From Methylobacterium tarhaniae (GTDB lineage: Bacteria > Pseudomonadota > Alphaproteobacteria > Rhizobiales > Beijerinckiaceae), in NCBI RefSeq assembly GCF_001043955.1, contig NZ_LABZ01000098.1:1-47724 (forward strand): a stretch of 47,724 nucleotides of DNA, read 5' to 3'. Of the stretch, positions 40,271-47,724 are shown one piece after another. The notes beneath the pieces are model-generated. The model ran no database searches, was not told where the DNA came from, and was given only the letters and a program-made list of their open reading frames with translations. The position numbers were made by a program, and so were the translations under genes. Numbering within the stretch: position 1 is the first letter of the stretch; every line of letters starts with the position of its first letter.

Positions 40271-41330
40271 TGCGCGTCGTCAAACGCCCTTCGCCGCTTC
40301 CCTGGCCCGCTCCGCCGACCACGCCGCCTGCCGGGCGGCGATCCGGGCCGGCTCGCGCAGCTTCTACGCCGCCTCGTGGCTGCTGCCCGAAGCGGTGCGC
40401 CGCGACGCCTACGGGCTCTACGCCTTCTGCCGCCTCTCCGACGACGCGGTGGACGGGGCGGGCGCCCGGGCCGACGCGGTCCCGCGGCTGCGCGCCCGCC
40501 TGGCGGCGGCCTATGCCGGCCGCCCCGCCGACGCCCCCGCCGACCGGGCGCTCGCCGAGATCGTGGCCCGCCACGCGATCCCCGAGGCGCTGCCCGCCGC
40601 CCTCCTCGAGGGCCTGGCCTGGGACGCCGCCGGGCGGCGCCACCCGGATCTCTCCTCCCTCGTCGCCTACGCGGCCCGGGTTGCCGGCTCGGTCGGGGCG
40701 ATGATGACCCTGGTGATGGGCGAGCGGTCGCCGGAGGCGCTGGCGCGGGCCTGCGACCTCGGCATCGCGATGCAGCTCACCAACGTCGCCCGCGACGTCG
40801 GCGAGGATGCGCGGGCCGGCCGCCTCTACCTGCCGGAAACCTGGCTGCGCGAGGCCGGGATTGACCCCGACGCCTTCCTGGCCCGGCCGGAGCCGAGCCC
40901 CGCGCTCGCCGCCGTGGTGACCCGCCTGCTCGCGGCGGCCGACCTCCTCTACGCCCGGGCCGAATCCGGCATCGCCATGCTGCCGCCCGCCTGCCGCCCG
41001 GCGGTGCGCGCCGCCGGGCTGATCTATGCCGAGATCGGCCGTGACCTCGCCCGCTCCGGCCTCGACCCGGTGACCCGCCGTGCCCGGGTGCCGGGGGCCC
41101 GCAAGGCCCGGCTCCTCGCCCGCGCCGTCGTGACGCCGTCGACCCGCCGCGCCGACCGGCCGGCCCTGCCGGAGGCGGCCTTCCTGGTCGAGGCGGTGGC
41201 GGCGATGCCCTCGGCCCCCGCCATGCCGCGGCCAGCCTGGTGGAACCTCGGCGGGCAGGTCGTGCGCGTGCTCGACCTCATCGAGACCCTGCGCGAGCGC
41301 GAACGCCTGGGCGGTGCGGCCCCGTCGTGA
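40251..41330 (+). CDS. crtB: CrtB, phytoene synthase
   Basis: CrtB (359 residues) joins two geranylgeranyl diphosphates to phytoene. Both Asp-rich motifs are present: SDDAVD (D64, D65, D68) and RDVGED (D182, D186). AGSRSFYAASWLLP and AMQLTNVARDVGEDARAGRLYLP are family signatures. The ATG lies within the end of crtI, so the two are coupled. It is the last clear PGC gene at this edge; the next gene is convergent. Confidence 0.95.
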   Translation: MLPSSPDARRQTPFAASLARSADHAACRAAIRAGSRSFYAASWLLPEAVRRDAYGLYAFCRLSDDAVDGAGARADAVPRLRARLAAAYAGRPADAPADRALAEIVARHAIPEALPAALLEGLAWDAAGRRHPDLSSLVAYAARVAGSVGAMMTLVMGERSPEALARACDLGIAMQLTNVARDVGEDARAGRLYLPETWLREAGIDPDAFLARPEPSPALAAVVTRLLAAADLLYARAESGIAMLPPACRPAVRAAGLIYAEIGRDLARSGLDPVTRRARVPGARKARLLARAVVTPSTRRADRPALPEAAFLVEAVAAMPSAPAMPRPAWWNLGGQVVRVLDLIETLRERERLGGAAPS

Positions 41331-41408
41331 GCGCGACGCTGGTCGCGCTCTTCAATTCCGCCCAAGGATTCGACCGTAGGTTCAAGCGCCTCGTCGGGTT
41401 CTCCTGAG

Positions 41409-43163
41409 TCACACCGTATCCCGCCCGGGCAATCTCACGTGCCGGCCCGACGGTGGTCCCGGCGCCGCGCTCCCGGTTGAGGGCTCGCCACCGGGATCGG
41501 CGACCGTCTCGCGCAGGACGCGACGCAGGACCTTGCCGACCGGCGATTTCGGGAGGGTATCGAGGAAGACCACGCGACGCGGCACCTTGTATCCCGTCAG
41601 CAGAGCGCGAGCGTGCGCGATCACCGCCGCTTCGGTGAGGTTCGGATCGCGCCTCACCACGCAGGCCAGGATCGCCTCGCCCGATCGGGCGTCCGGAACG
41701 GCGATCGCCGCCGCCTCCTGGATCCCGGAGTGGCTCAGCAGCACCTCATCGATCTCGCTCGGATAGACGTTGAAGCCGCCGACGATCGCCATGTCCTTCT
41801 TGCGGTCCACGAGGGTGAGGAACCCGTCTGCGCCCATCGTCGCGATGTCGCCCGTCGCGAGGAAGCCGCGGAGGTCGAGGACCCGGGCGGTTTCCTCCGG
41901 CTGATTGTAGTAGCCGCGCATGACATGAGGACCGCGGATATGGATCTCGCCGGGCTCGCCCGGATCCGCGGGAGAGCCGTCGTCCCGGCGAATCTCGATC
42001 TCCGTCGAGCAGACGGGATAGCCGATGCCGCCGCGCGACGAGGGTTGACCGAGAGGGTTCATGGCGGCGACGCCCGCCGCCTCGGTGAGCCCGTAACCGT
42101 TGATGATCGTGAGCCCGGTGGCCGCCGTCCAGGCTTCGGCGACGGAGGCCGGCAGCGGCGCTCCGCCGGAGCAGCAGGCCACGGTCTGGCTGAAATCGAC
42201 CTTCCGGATACCCGGATGCCGCGCCAGCGCCTGGAAGAGGCTCGGGACACCTGCGAGGCTCGTGAAACGGTACTGCTGCATGACCGCGACGAGGCCGTCC
42301 ACATCTCGCGGATTGGCGATCAGCACGCCGCAGCCGCCGCACATGAAGCGATGGACGGCTTGGCAGATGAGCGCGAGGGCATGATAGAGCGGCAGCGCCA
42401 CGAGGTAGGTGTCTCGACGGTCGGTGCCGATCGCCGAGAACCACGCTCCCAGAATCAGCGCATTCGCCAGCACGTTGCCATGGGTCAGGACGGCACCTTT
42501 GGCAGGCCCGGTCGTCCCGCCGGTGTATTGCAGGAGGGCGACGTCGTCCCGCCCGGCAGCAACGGGAAGCGTCCCGGGCGCACCTCGCCGTGAGACGATC
42601 TGGGGCCAGCGCTGCGCGCCGTCGATCTGCCAGGGTGGAACCAGCTTCCGGACGCGCCGCACGACGAAGTTCGCCAGCATTCCCTTCGCGCCGCCGAGTT
42701 CGTCGCCGATGCCGGTCACGATCACGTGCCGCACCGCGACGCGGCGCAGGGCTTCCTGAACCGTCGCGCAGAAGTTCTCGAGGACGATGATCGCCGTCGC
42801 GCCACTGTCTTCGAGCTGATGCACGAGTTCGCGCACGGTGTAGAGCGGGTTGATGGGGACGGCGACGAGGCCGGCCCTGACCACGCCGAAGAAGGCGATC
42901 GGATATTGCAACAGGTTCGGGAGCATGATCGCGACGCGATCACCGCTCTGCAGGTCGAGGACACGGCGCAGATGAGAGGCGAGCCGAGCCGAGGCGGCGT
43001 CGAGGTCGCCATAGGTGATGTCGCGACCCATGCTGCTGAAGGCGGGCCGGTCCCGGAACCGGGCGACCGTCGCGTCGACCATCTGCCCCAGCGAGGTGAA
43101 CTGCGCGACGTCCGCATGCTCCGGAACGCCGGGATCATAGTGGTCTAGCCAAGGTTTCCTCAT
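41409..43163 (-). CDS. Long-chain acyl-CoA ligase (FadD type)
   Basis: This 584-residue AMP-forming ligase has the P-loop-like YTGGTTGPAKGA at 213-224, the adenine-binding GYGLTEAAG, the TGD motif in LATGDIATMG, and the C-terminal KSPVGKVLRR with the catalytic lysine. It activates fatty acids with ATP and CoA; chain length cannot be told from sequence. The start context EHADVAQFTSLGQMVD is usual for proteobacterial FadD. It converges on crtB and is not a photosynthesis gene. Codon use appears slightly less extreme in G+C than the PGC. Confidence 0.88.
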   Translation of the reverse strand: MRKPWLDHYDPGVPEHADVAQFTSLGQMVDATVARFRDRPAFSSMGRDITYGDLDAASARLASHLRRVLDLQSGDRVAIMLPNLLQYPIAFFGVVRAGLVAVPINPLYTVRELVHQLEDSGATAIIVLENFCATVQEALRRVAVRHVIVTGIGDELGGAKGMLANFVVRRVRKLVPPWQIDGAQRWPQIVSRRGAPGTLPVAAGRDDVALLQYTGGTTGPAKGAVLTHGNVLANALILGAWFSAIGTDRRDTYLVALPLYHALALICQAVHRFMCGGCGVLIANPRDVDGLVAVMQQYRFTSLAGVPSLFQALARHPGIRKVDFSQTVACCSGGAPLPASVAEAWTAATGLTIINGYGLTEAAGVAAMNPLGQPSSRGGIGYPVCSTEIEIRRDDGSPADPGEPGEIHIRGPHVMRGYYNQPEETARVLDLRGFLATGDIATMGADGFLTLVDRKKDMAIVGGFNVYPSEIDEVLLSHSGIQEAAAIAVPDARSGEAILACVVRRDPNLTEAAVIAHARALLTGYKVPRRVVFLDTLPKSPVGKVLRRVLRETVADPGGEPSTGSAAPGPPSGRHVRLPGRDTV

Positions 43164-43653
43164 GCCGGGCCTCCATCGCAGGGCGAAGGCACATCGATTT
43201 TGCTGACTATCGCCGGCATGGGCGAGGCATCACAAGTTCGATTTCAGGCCATCCTCGGCGCGGACGAAAGCTTGAAGTTTTGAAGATCGGCTTCGGCAAT
43301 GATGCCAGTATTGGCCGCACACTTGAGGCGGGCCTATGGCCGCGGGCGTCACGTGCCGCCGATCGAGCCATGGCGCGCGGGTGGGCGGCGCTCCAGGGCA
43401 GCTGCGCCCTTGCCCGCCACGCTGGCCCTTGATCGGCGAGGGCCACAGCTTGTTCCGGGCAGGGTCGACCAGGGTCAAGCGCAGCCGCGCGGCCAGGAGG
43501 GGGTGACCCGCCTCATCTGCCAGCCGGGCAACGGCATCTGTCTCACCACCGGCGACCGCCGCGGCGGGCCGCAGGCGGACGACACGGTCAGCCCCGCAAG
43601 GGGCGTTCCCGGCGTCACCGGGCCGGGGGGCTCATCCGAGCCGGTCGGGCACG
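43164..43653. other. 490-bp stretch with no supported gene
   Basis: Several short open frames exist on both strands here, but none has a Shine-Dalgarno, recognisable domain or family-like sequence. The part next to the ligase gene (43190-43300) is richer in A+T and should hold its promoter. The remainder could be the remains of a decayed gene; I cannot identify one. Confidence 0.4.
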
Positions 43654-43690
43654 TGCTGCCGGCCCGGGATGGCATCACCGGCCGGCAGCA
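43654..43690 (-). terminator. Hairpin terminator after the DUF3616-like gene
   Basis: TGCTGCCGGCC (43654-43664) pairs perfectly with GGCCGGCAGCA (43680-43690), an 11-bp stem with a 15-base loop, 15 bp past the stop of the minus-strand gene. A G-T and a C-G pair extend it. No U-tract follows. Confidence 0.6.
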
Positions 43691-43705
43691 TGGCGGGCCG
43701 CCCCC

Positions 43706-44749
43706 TCACTCCAGGTCCAGCACCACGCTGCGAAACGCTTGCGGCTTGCGCGCCGGGCAGGCATCGGCGTCGTCGCTGAGGATCTGCACCTTCTTGCCAT
43801 CAGACGCGACGAGCAGGCCTTCGGGCTGGAAGTCGGGCAGCGCCGCCAGCGCCTCGGCCACCCCCGCGACCCGGGTCGGGGCCTCGCCGGCCTGGCCCGA
43901 CCAGCGGTAGAGGTCGGCGGCCTCGCCGCCGCTGCCGGAGCCACCGGCAACGAGGAAGTAGGCCTTGATCCCCGGCGCGTAGGCGATGTCGCGGATGCCG
44001 CGGCCCTTCAGGTCGAGGGCGATCGGCTTGCCGAGCTTCGGTGCCGCCCCGCCCGTCAGCGCCTCCGCGGCGTTCTCGAACGGCACCACCAGGGCGTCGT
44101 TGTCGGCATTGAGCGGGTTGCGCAGGCCGACCAGCAGGCCGCGCCCGTCCGGCGTCTGGCTCAGGCCCTCGAGGGCGAGGCCCCGCCGCTTCGGGCTCAA
44201 GCTCGCCTTGGCCGCGAGGTCCACGGCGATCCGCTCGGACAGGCGCGGGTCGAGGTCGGCGATCGCCTTGGCGAGGCCCTGGAACGCCTTGCCCTTCGGC
44301 GTCACCGCCGGGGCCTTGCCGTCGCCGCCCATCGACAGGGCGAGCATCTGGCGCGCGGCCTCGCGGGTGCGGCCTTCCCCGTCTCGGGCGTGCGAGCCCA
44401 TCACCACGAGGTCGCTGCCGAGCCAGGCGAGGGATTCGAGGTCGGCCTTGGCCGGCTCCTCGCGGGCGCTCGTCGCGAGTGCGGCGTCGAGGTCACCGCC
44501 CTTCAGGGCGAGCGGCGGGCCGGACTCGTCGGCCTTGTAGAGGCGCAAGGTGTTGTCCTCGTCGTCGACCACCAGGAAGCGGTCGCCGAAGCTGCCGGCC
44601 GGGTAGGGAACGGCGCCGGAGGCCTCGCACGGGCCCCAATGCATCAGCACCGGCCCGGTCTTCACCTCGGCCCGCGCTCCTCCCGCCGCGAGGCAGAGGG
44701 CGAGCACGGAAACGAGTCTCTCCAGGCGCAGCGTGCCCCGGCCCGTCAT
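43706..44749 (-). CDS. Secreted DUF3616-like protein
   Basis: This 347-residue protein has a signal peptide (about 10-27, LVSVLALCLAAGGARAE) and a body built of beta-propeller-like segments (DRFLVVDDEDNTLRLYKADE, LESLAWLGSDLVVMGSHARDGEG, GRGLLVGLRNPL, GRGIRDIAYAPGIKAYFLVAGGSG, FQPEGLLVASDGKKVQILSDD). The repeated pattern resembles the DUF3616 family of predicted periplasmic proteins, function unknown. Two cysteines lie near the N-terminus (GPCEASG) and the C-terminus (DACPARK). The ATG at 44749 is chosen over one 57 bases upstream because AGGGAGA precedes it and the signal peptide follows directly. Confidence 0.7.
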   Translation of the reverse strand: MTGRGTLRLERLVSVLALCLAAGGARAEVKTGPVLMHWGPCEASGAVPYPAGSFGDRFLVVDDEDNTLRLYKADESGPPLALKGGDLDAALATSAREEPAKADLESLAWLGSDLVVMGSHARDGEGRTREAARQMLALSMGGDGKAPAVTPKGKAFQGLAKAIADLDPRLSERIAVDLAAKASLSPKRRGLALEGLSQTPDGRGLLVGLRNPLNADNDALVVPFENAAEALTGGAAPKLGKPIALDLKGRGIRDIAYAPGIKAYFLVAGGSGSGGEAADLYRWSGQAGEAPTRVAGVAEALAALPDFQPEGLLVASDGKKVQILSDDADACPARKPQAFRSVVLDLE

Positions 44750-44884
44750 GGCGATTCTCCCTGGATCGCGGCCCGTCTTGGCGAGACCGTCTTCGCAGTA
44801 TTTCACGCGGCCGGGGATCTATTCAATGCGAGCAGGAAAAATTCTTCGTGTTCCGCTCCCTCGGGGAGACGGTGCCGCGGCTCG

Positions 44885-45208
44885 TCAGGCTTCCTCCGGC
44901 GCGGTTTCGTCGCCGGCTTCCTGCCGTTGCGCGGCGACGAAGCGGCGGCGCGTCTCGGCGGCCTCGCGAAACGCCTTCGAGCGCGGCGCCTCGCGCGCAA
45001 GCTTGCCGATCTCGCGCAGGATCAACTCGGCCTCGAACGCCGCGGCGCGCTCCGCCGCGGCGGCCCGGCTGTCGGTGCCGTGGGAGGCGGTGTACCGCTC
45101 CAGCCCGTCGCGGCACACCGCGACGCGATATTCCAGCCATTCGATCACGTCGCCGAAGGCCCGGTCGCGGATCTCCGCGGCCGTGGCCCGGCGCCTCTTC
45201 TCGCTCAC
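44885..45208 (-). CDS. Hypothetical small helical protein
   Basis: This 107-residue protein starts at a GTG (VSEKRRRATAAEIRD) with GGAGGG eight bases upstream. It is charged, Ala-rich and wholly soluble in appearance, with a long helical pattern (RAAAAERAAAFEAELILREIGKLAREA). I do not recognise the family. The tail is acidic (GDETAPEEA). It is followed, after 135 bp, by the DUF3616-like gene on the same strand. Confidence 0.6.
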   Translation of the reverse strand: MSEKRRRATAAEIRDRAFGDVIEWLEYRVAVCRDGLERYTASHGTDSRAAAAERAAAFEAELILREIGKLAREAPRSKAFREAAETRRRFVAAQRQEAGDETAPEEA

Positions 45209-45367
45209 GCGTCGTCCCTCCGCGGCCCGGACGAGCGATGATCTCGCATATCCCGCCACGATTCGCCGACTCCGCCGGTCCGGGTTCGCGGATCGGGTCC
45301 CGGCGCCTCCTCGCCGCGCGAGCGGCCCGGCCAGGCCACGCTTTCACCGCGCAGCCGGGGCAGGATC

Positions 45368-45393
45368 GCCGCCGGACGTCACCGCCCGGCGGC
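45368..45393 (-). terminator. Hairpin after lpdA
   Basis: GCCGCCGG (45368-45375) pairs with CCGGCGGC (45386-45393), an 8-bp perfect stem with a 10-base loop, starting five bases past the lpdA stop on the minus strand. It is a likely terminator of the E2-E3 operon. Confidence 0.5.
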
Positions 45394-45398
45394 ACATC

Positions 45399-46793
45399 TC
45401 AGATGTGCAAGGCCTCCCCGAGCGCCCGCAGGTTCGCCTCATGGAAGGCTTCGCCGAGAGTCGGGTGGGCGTGGATCGTGCCGGCGATGTCCTCCAGCCG
45501 GGCGCCCATTTCCAGGGCGAGGCCGAACCCCGCCGCCAGTTCCGAGACCCCCGCACCCACCGCCTGGATGCCGAGGATGAGGTGGTTGTCGGCCCGCGCC
45601 GTCACCCGCACGAAGCCGTCCTCGGCGCCCAGCGTCATGGCGCGCCCGTTGGCGGCGAAGGGAAAGAGGCCGGTGCGGATCTCGTGGCCGGCTTTTCGCG
45701 CTTCGTCCGGCGACAGGCCGGCCGAGACCACCTCGGGATCGGTGAAGCACACCGCCGGGATCGCCGCCTTGTGGAAGGCGCGGCGGCGGCCGGCGACGAG
45801 GTCGGCCACCATCTCGCCCTGCGCCATGGCGCGATGGGCCAGCATCGGCTCGCCGGTGACGTCGCCGACGGCCCAGACGTTGCGCATCGAGGTGGCGCAG
45901 CGCTCGTCGATGCGGATGAACGGCCCGCTCATGTCGAGGTCGAGCCGGTCGAGCCCGAGGTCGTGCGTGCGGGCCTTGCGCCCGACCGCGACCAGGATCA
46001 CCTCCGCCGGTATGGTTCGGCGCTCGCCGCCCGTCGCGACGTCGAGCGCATCGCCCGCAGCCGAGAGGCCGGTCGCCTTCGCGCCGAGCAGAACGTCGAT
46101 CCCGAGGGCATTCAGGCGCCGCGCCACGGGCCGGGTCAGCTCGGCATCGTAGGCCGGCAGGATCCGCTCGGCCATCTCGACCACCGTCACCTTGGCGCCG
46201 AGCTTGGCGAAGGCGGTGCCGAGTTCGAGGCCGATATAGCCCGCCCCCACCACCGCCATCGTGGCCGGGACCTGCCGCAGCGACAGGGCCTCGGTCGAGG
46301 AGATCACCCGCCCGCCGAAGGGGAGGTGGGGGAGCGCCGCCGCGACCGAGCCGGTGCTAAGGATCACGTGCTCGGCCCGGACCCGCTCGGGGCCGGTATC
46401 GGTCTCGACGAGGCAGGTCTTGCCGTCGACCATGGTCCCACGCCCGCGCAGGATCTTGACCCCGCCGCGCTTGAGGAGCGACGCGACCCCGGTATTGAGC
46501 CGCCCGACGATCCCGTCCTTCCAGGCGATCGTGCGGGTGAAGTCGAGCCGGGGCGGGCCGGCGGAGAGCCCGAAGGGCGAGGCGTCCTCGGCCTGGAGCA
46601 TGGCGGCGTGGAAGGCCTCGGCCGCGTGGATCAGCGCCTTCGAGGGGATGCAGCCGACATTGAGGCAGGTGCCCCCTAACCGGTTCTCCTCGACCAGCAC
46701 CGTGTCGATGCCGTGCTGGCCGGCGCGGATCGCCGCGACGTAGCCGCCCGGGCCCCCGCCGAGCACCAGGAGCTTGGTGGTGATCTCGCCCAC
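45399..46793 (-). CDS. lpdA: Dihydrolipoyl dehydrogenase (E3)
   Basis: The 464-residue flavoenzyme re-oxidises dihydrolipoamide in 2-oxoacid dehydrogenase complexes. It has the FAD motif GGGPGG (12-17), the redox pair C43/C48 in [15 protein letters not shown], the NAD motif [11 protein letters not shown], and the C-terminal active-site [13 protein letters not shown]. The GTG start at 46793 is one base past the E2 stop, with GGAGG six bases upstream inside the E2 stop region. It is the last gene of its operon. Confidence 0.94.
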   Translation of the reverse strand: MGEITTKLLVLGGGPGGYVAAIRAGQHGIDTVLVEENRLGGTCLNVGCIPSKALIHAAEAFHAAMLQAEDASPFGLSAGPPRLDFTRTIAWKDGIVGRLNTGVASLLKRGGVKILRGRGTMVDGKTCLVETDTGPERVRAEHVILSTGSVAAALPHLPFGGRVISSTEALSLRQVPATMAVVGAGYIGLELGTAFAKLGAKVTVVEMAERILPAYDAELTRPVARRLNALGIDVLLGAKATGLSAAGDALDVATGGERRTIPAEVILVAVGRKARTHDLGLDRLDLDMSGPFIRIDERCATSMRNVWAVGDVTGEPMLAHRAMAQGEMVADLVAGRRRAFHKAAIPAVCFTDPEVVSAGLSPDEARKAGHEIRTGLFPFAANGRAMTLGAEDGFVRVTARADNHLILGIQAVGAGVSELAAGFGLALEMGARLEDIAGTIHAHPTLGEAFHEANLRALGEALHI

Positions 46794-46794
46794 G

Positions 46795-47724
46795 TCAGGC
46801 CTCCATGAACAGGGTCGCGGGCGTCTCGAGCAGGCTTTTGAGCGCCTGCACGAACAGGGCGGCGTCGTAGCCGTCGACCACCCGGTGGTCGAAGGACGCC
46901 GAGAGGTTCATCGTCAGGCGCGGCACGAAGGCGCCGTCGCGCCAGACCGGGCGCATCACCTGCTTGTTGACGCCGATGATCGCCACTTCCGGCCGGTTGA
47001 TCACCGGCGTCGTCACGATGCCGCCGAGCGCGCCCAGCGACGTGATGGTGATGGTCGAGCCCGACAGCTCGTCGCGGGCCGCCAACCCGTTGCGGGCGGC
47101 CTCCGCCAGGCGCCGGACCTCGGTGGCGGAGTTCCACAGGTCGCGGGTCTCGGCATGGCGCAGCACCGGCACCATCAGGCCGGACGGCGTCTGGGTGGCG
47201 ATGCCGACATGCACGCCGGCATGGCGATGGATCACCTCCGCCTCGTCGTCGTAATGCGCGTTCATCTGCGGGAAGTCCGGCAGGGCGCGCACCAGGGCCT
47301 GGACCAGGAACGGGATCAGGGTCAGCTTCGGACGGCTCGCGCCGTGGCGCTGGTTGAGGGCGGCGCGCAGCTCCTCCACCGCCGTCACGTCCACCTCCTC
47401 GACGTAGGAGAAATGGGCGACGCGGCGCTTGGCATCGGCCATCCGCTGGGCGATGCGCCGGCGCAGGCCGATGACCTTGATCTCCTCCACCGCCGTCCGG
47501 GCCGCGCGGCCGGCGGGGGCCGGCGCGGCATCCTCGGGCGGGGCGTTCAGGAAGGCGTCGAGGTCGTCATGGCCGATGCGGCCCGCCGGCCCGGTGCCGC
47601 GCACCTGGCGCAGGTCGATGCCGGCTTCCAGCGCCCGCCGTCGGACCGCCGGGGAGGCGACCGGCTTCTCGCCTGGAGGACGGGGCGGGCCGGAGGACGG
47701 CGCCGCAGCGGCGGGGCGCGGGGC
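46795..47724 (-). CDS. Dihydrolipoamide acyltransferase (E2), 3' part
   Basis: The frame is open to the right edge, so the lipoyl domain lies outside. Visible are the peripheral subunit-binding domain ([21 protein letters not shown] then [14 protein letters not shown]), a Pro/Ala linker, and the catalytic domain ending in [17 protein letters not shown] with the catalytic His and Asp. The sequence is nearest the branched-chain 2-oxoacid or pyruvate E2 type; which substrate it serves cannot be settled from this part. It is coupled to lpdA with a one-base gap. Confidence 0.9.
   Translation of the reverse strand, partial: APRPAAAAPSSGPPRPPGEKPVASPAVRRRALEAGIDLRQVRGTGPAGRIGHDDLDAFLNAPPEDAAPAPAGRAARTAVEEIKVIGLRRRIAQRMADAKRRVAHFSYVEEVDVTAVEELRAALNQRHGASRPKLTLIPFLVQALVRALPDFPQMNAHYDDEAEVIHRHAGVHVGIATQTPSGLMVPVLRHAETRDLWNSATEVRRLAEAARNGLAARDELSGSTITITSLGALGGIVTTPVINRPEVAIIGVNKQVMRPVWRDGAFVPRLTMNLSASFDHRVVDGYDAALFVQALKSLLETPATLFMEA

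Noticed and set aside
43299..43910. Plus-strand frame of about 200 codons over the orphan stretch and the end of the DUF3616-like gene
   Set aside because: No Shine-Dalgarno, Arg/Gly-rich translation, and it runs antisense into a better-supported gene and through its terminator hairpin.

Overview
The window is almost entirely a photosynthesis gene cluster (PGC) of an aerobic anoxygenic phototrophic or photosynthetic alphaproteobacterium. The DNA is very GC-rich, and the gene set gives bacteriochlorophyll a, a type II reaction centre with LH1, and a spirilloxanthin-type carotenoid start. Two copies of a CCCTCCCC/GGGGAGGG palindromic intergenic element, the aerobic cyclase AcsF, and the blocks bchCXYZ-puf, bchFNBHLM-lhaA-puh-hemA and bchIDO-crtIB fit a Methylobacterium-like member of the Hyphomicrobiales best. 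Acetobacteraceae (Roseomonas type) are the main alternative. This placement is inference; no rRNA or other phylogenetic marker is present.

Layout. Bases 1-9329 (+): the 3' end of crtF, bchC-X-Y-Z (chlorophyllide oxidoreductase branch), then pufQ-B-A-L-M-C. Two TGT-N12-AC(A/G) PpsR-type operators, 8 bp apart, precede bchC. Bases 9330-12109: a small membrane protein, a nested palindrome, and on the minus strand a three-haem cytochrome c with an 89-residue membrane protein. Bases 12110-16067 (-): bchG, the PucC-family gene bch2, bchP and tspO, read as one coupled unit from an operator at 16097. Bases 16396-18776 (-): the regulators aerR/ppaA and ppsR. Bases 18952-34579 (+): operator, bchF-N-B-H-L, a 166-bp palindromic element, bchM, lhaA, puhA-B-C, a conserved small gene, acsF, puhE and hemA. 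Bases 34587-34736 hold a second, partly decayed copy of the element. Bases 34874-41330 (+): bchI-D-O, then crtI-crtB behind an operator that covers the crtI start codon.

Right of 41331 the PGC ends. There follow an acyl-CoA ligase gene (-), about 490 bp with no supported gene, a DUF3616-like secreted protein (-), a small hypothetical (-), and the E3 and partial E2 genes of a 2-oxoacid dehydrogenase complex (-).

How it works together: HemA supplies 5-aminolaevulinate; BchIDH, BchM and AcsF build the ring; BchLNB, BchF, BchXYZ and BchC convert it to bacteriochlorophyllide; BchG and BchP add and reduce the tail. LhaA, PucC-like, PufQ and Puh proteins assemble it into the LH1-RC. CrtB, CrtI and CrtF make carotenoid. 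PpsR represses through TGT-N12-ACA sites, and AerR, carrying a cobalamin-binding motif, is the expected antirepressor. No wholly new system is obvious. The most notable points are the operator over the crtI start, the cytochrome/membrane-protein pair inside the PGC, the repeat elements that split the operons, and a PpsR without the linker cysteine.
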